NCBI RefSeq assembly: GCF_022201045.2
Contig: NC_068557.1
Location: 27,567,501-27,631,500 of the forward strand
DNA from: Citrus sinensis
Lineage: Eukaryota; Streptophyta; Magnoliopsida; Sapindales; Rutaceae
Direction of reading: 5' to 3'
DNA length: 64,000 nucleotides
Under the pieces are notes generated by a model. The model was given only the letters and a program-made list of their open reading frames with translations. It was not told the DNA's origin and did no database searches. Position numbers and translations under genes: made by a program. How positions within the stretch are numbered: the stretch's first letter is position 1; each line of letters starts with the position of its first letter. Of the stretch, positions 61,158-64,000 are shown piece after piece.

Positions 61158-62793
61158 ATGATTAGAGTCAAAGGCCATTTTTGTGCAATCAACAAACTGA
61201 GGAAACACTTTCACATTCCTGACTTTAAGGAGCTTAGAATACCTAACCCTAACGAAAATATGGCGGGACCTCCCGAGGGTTCTGTAGCATTATATCTTTC
61301 TATGTTTAAAGTGGGAATTAGGTTAACTTTGCACCATTTTGTTCCTTCATTCTTGAAATCACTCGATATTACCCCAACGTTGCTCAACCCTATAGTTCAT
61401 AAGGCTTTTTTCAATCACTATGTGCTTTGGAGACGCTCAGGAATCGTGACTGACTTTTACTTTGATAAATTTTAGAGACTGTACTAAATCAAATCCGTAA
61501 CTAAAAGGAGTGGGTGGTACTATTTACCTAGTTGGGCTCACATCAATCCTATTATCCCTCATGAATTCCTTGGCCATATTAAGGGTTGAAAAGATTCTTA
61601 ATTTTTTGCTTCTGGGAACTGGAGCTCTAATAAACATAACGATAATGGTCTTATTTAAACTTCTTTTAAATTCCAAGTTTCTTTTTCATCTTCGTGATTT
61701 TAGCATACTATTTTTCTCATCTAATTTTATTTTTTCACAATGATTTGGCGATCTCCCCCTGTTTTGTTCACGAGGTTGCTTGGCAACATTGAGCTTGCCC
61801 GAGCCAGCATCTTACAATTAGATGTGATTTACTTGTTTAGCAGGACCTCCTACCAAGAAGTTGGACTTATCTCTATTGGTACATAGAATATTGACTTCTT
61901 TATCTTTTTTTCTTTTCGTATATATATACAGTTGCCACGCTCAGATAGACAACAAAAAGAGAAAGAGGCCAGTGAATTTGCCTCATATGAGACTTACTCC
62001 TCGAAGGTGTATAGGTATTCCTCCTCCAACCCAATCTTAATCTTCTGAAGATCCACCGACTCAGCTTACCTTCCATAAGGCTCCACAAGCTGAAGAGAAA
62101 AAGTCATCTGCTGACTGGCCTAGGATTTTTTTAGTACACTTCAACTCTATTGTTCGAAGACCTCATAAACTGGACTCTTTAACACAACGAGCTCGAACAT
62201 AATTTGGCTAATCTCTCCTCTTTGAAGAGAGCGTTTTCTCACCAAGAGTGCCTTCGTCTAAGACAAACCGATCAAGAGGTTTTATTTACAGTCTTCATTG
62301 GCAATGCATATAAGGTTGGTTTCTATTATTCCTCATTTGATTTTACTATCACATTCCCCTCCACACTTTGTGTTAGTGAAAATTCTTCTTTGAACATTCA
62401 CAGCCTACTATGAACATGATCAAAGTGTACAAATTGTATCGCGCCTTGAAAAATGAATGTTTCAAAACTATAGGTGAGAAAAACAAAATGGCAAGCGAAA
62501 TCAATCAACTAAAGTTTGAACCTGCTTCCCTTAAATCTATTCACGAGTCTCTCAAATTGGAGCACATCATTAATAATAGGGTGATCAAGAACAAAGAGGA
62601 GGAGCCAAACCATTTAAGGCAACAACTTCAAGATAGTTATCAGAGCCATGTTAAGGCTTACCTCAATTTGAAAATATTGGGGCATTGTTTTAAGAGTAGG
62701 GATTGTGTTCTTATTTTTCGGTGCTTTGATAGTCTTGTAATCAACTTATGTATCCATTTTCTTAGTGTTCTTGTGATTTCCCATCATCGGTAA
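61158..62793 (+). mobile_element. Fossil of a gypsy-type transposon-associated gene
   Basis: The segment 61158-61475 resembles the plant 'putative gypsy type transposon' domain (PF04195): PEGSVALYLSMFKVGIRL, then LHHFVPSFLKSL. The segment 62410-62700 reads as a coiled coil (KNKMASEINQLKFEP and following), which often accompanies that domain in plant genomes. The element is broken in several places and looks old. Flanking LTRs were not found. Confidence 0.5.
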
Positions 62794-63590
62794 ATATTAA
62801 TTTTCTACTATATTGTCAATAATAATGTTTCATTTATGTCGCTTTTATCAATAATTTTTAATTTATATAATTAAAATTAGAATTAATAAAAAAATTATGA
62901 TTTATATAATCAATAATATTAATAATTATTATTAATTTACAAATATAATCAAATAAATATTTTATTTTTAAATATATTTGTATTAATTTTGTAACCAAAG
63001 ACTATAATTTTTTAAATAAAGGTAAAATTACAGTTTGAAACTATTTACTTCCAATTTAAGAGAAAATAAATACATGAATTAGATTTTGATTCCGATTCTA
63101 TACTCTCATTTCAGTGTAAGTAAACAACTTACTCTCACTCTCACTTCACACTCTCTGTCTTAGGATTCACACTCCTCAAGATTTATACTTCAATTTAAAA
63201 TGTAAACTCTACCTCAGTGTTGTTTAATTAATGTTTCAAGAAAAGAATCCCAAGTCATCAATGCCTTCACTCAAAGACAAAAATGATTTTGATGCTCTTA
63301 GATTACATATAATGAAATAATTAAGTCGTTTACCTTAAAAAAGTAAAATTTTAGAACACATTATAAATGTTATGTCAAGCATACAATAAGTAAATAATAC
63401 TCTGATATGTATGTATTTATTTTTAAAAATTATTATGCATGTGGTGGTTATTAAATTTAAGTACACATATTATATATGCGTCAATTGATTGTATTGCCTT
63501 TATCGTATTCTCGATGTGCTTTATGATTCCTCATCAAAACGGATTCTTTTTGTTTGGATCAATTAATTTAAAGTAACGACCATATAAATT
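62794..63590. other. Intergenic, no recognised feature
   Basis: AT-rich; no gene or repeat recognised. Confidence 0.4.
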
Positions 63591-63765
63591 TAGGGATGGC
63601 AATGGGGAGGGGAGGGGAGGGGACCAATCTCCCCATACCCATCCCCGATATTTTGCGTATGTCCCTGTCCCCTCCCCGTCCCCGTCAGAATTACTTGAGA
63701 GAATCTCCATCCCCTCCCCGAATAATAACAGGGGATCCCCGAGGGTCCCCGGTCCCCGAATAACT
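63591..63765 (-). repeat. GC-rich dispersed-repeat fragment with G-quadruplex motif
   Basis: Starts GGGATGGCAATGGGG and is full of GGGG/CCCC runs, a composition quite unlike the surrounding AT-rich DNA. Four G4 runs separated by single A lie at 63604-63622. I recognise the style as a plant dispersed repeat but cannot name the family. Beyond it to 64000 is plain AT-rich DNA. Confidence 0.5.
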
Positions 63766-64000
63766 AATAGTCTAATACATTTTTTTATTTTCGATTTTAA
63801 ATTAATCATATTAAAATAAAAATTCAGATAAAAATAAAGTTCAAAATATATCTCACATTAATATTGATTCATTACAAAGTCACATTCAAAATATAAATTA
63901 TTAAAATAATTATCTTTGTCAATGACTCAATCTTCATAATCCTACAATAAAAAGAAAAAAAATTATTTTTATATCGGCAATAAAATAAATGAAATAAATG

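Overview
The window is nuclear DNA of a flowering plant, most likely a woody rosid eudicot. Citrus or another Sapindales is my guess from protein flavour and is not proven. The signs are split genes with canonical plant introns, AT-rich intergenic DNA, and plant-type MULE, PIF/Harbinger, pogo, SINE and Copia relics. All gene models were spliced by eye from the sequence. Every intron junction I used keeps the reading frame.

Left third (0-27 kb), gene-rich: an LRR receptor-like pseudokinase (31-1720, -); a bHLH52/53-type transcription factor (2784-3806, -); a stand-alone organellar primase-like gene of the Twinky type (5755-10330, +, 12 coding exons, 408 aa); the full Twinkle primase-helicase (11569-22525, +, 21 coding exons, 709 aa); and a patellin (24970-26718, +, 4 coding exons, 487 aa).

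Right two thirds (27-60 kb), a berberine-bridge-enzyme-like (BBE-like) FAD oxidoreductase cluster: four intact single-exon genes (27892-29484 -, 40807-42423 +, 44713-46344 -, 49394-51022 -), two pseudogenes (52204-53524 -, 55839-57492 +) and an N-terminal relic (about 59650-59762 +). The intact copies differ at active-site positions, so they probably do not share one substrate or electron acceptor. From memory, bHLH052, Twinky, Twinkle, patellin-4 and a BBE array are neighbours on Arabidopsis chromosome 1 (At1g30660-At1g30760). The window therefore looks like a conserved ancestral block rather than a random gene set.

Between BBE genes lie transposon fossils. These include two elements with 9-bp target duplications (MULE-like), a pogo/Emigrant-like relic, a SINE with a 17-bp target duplication, a decayed Copia element nested in a large foldback, a solo-LTR-like sequence, a Tourist-like MITE, and two copies of one small MITE family. 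The last 4 kb holds a fragment of a gypsy-type transposon-associated gene and a G-quadruplex-prone repeat.

The genes work in separate processes: organellar DNA replication (Twinkle, Twinky), phosphoinositide-linked membrane traffic (patellin), transcription (bHLH), and extracellular oxidation of sugars or phenolics (BBE-like proteins, all with signal peptides). No operon-like or CRISPR-like system is present.
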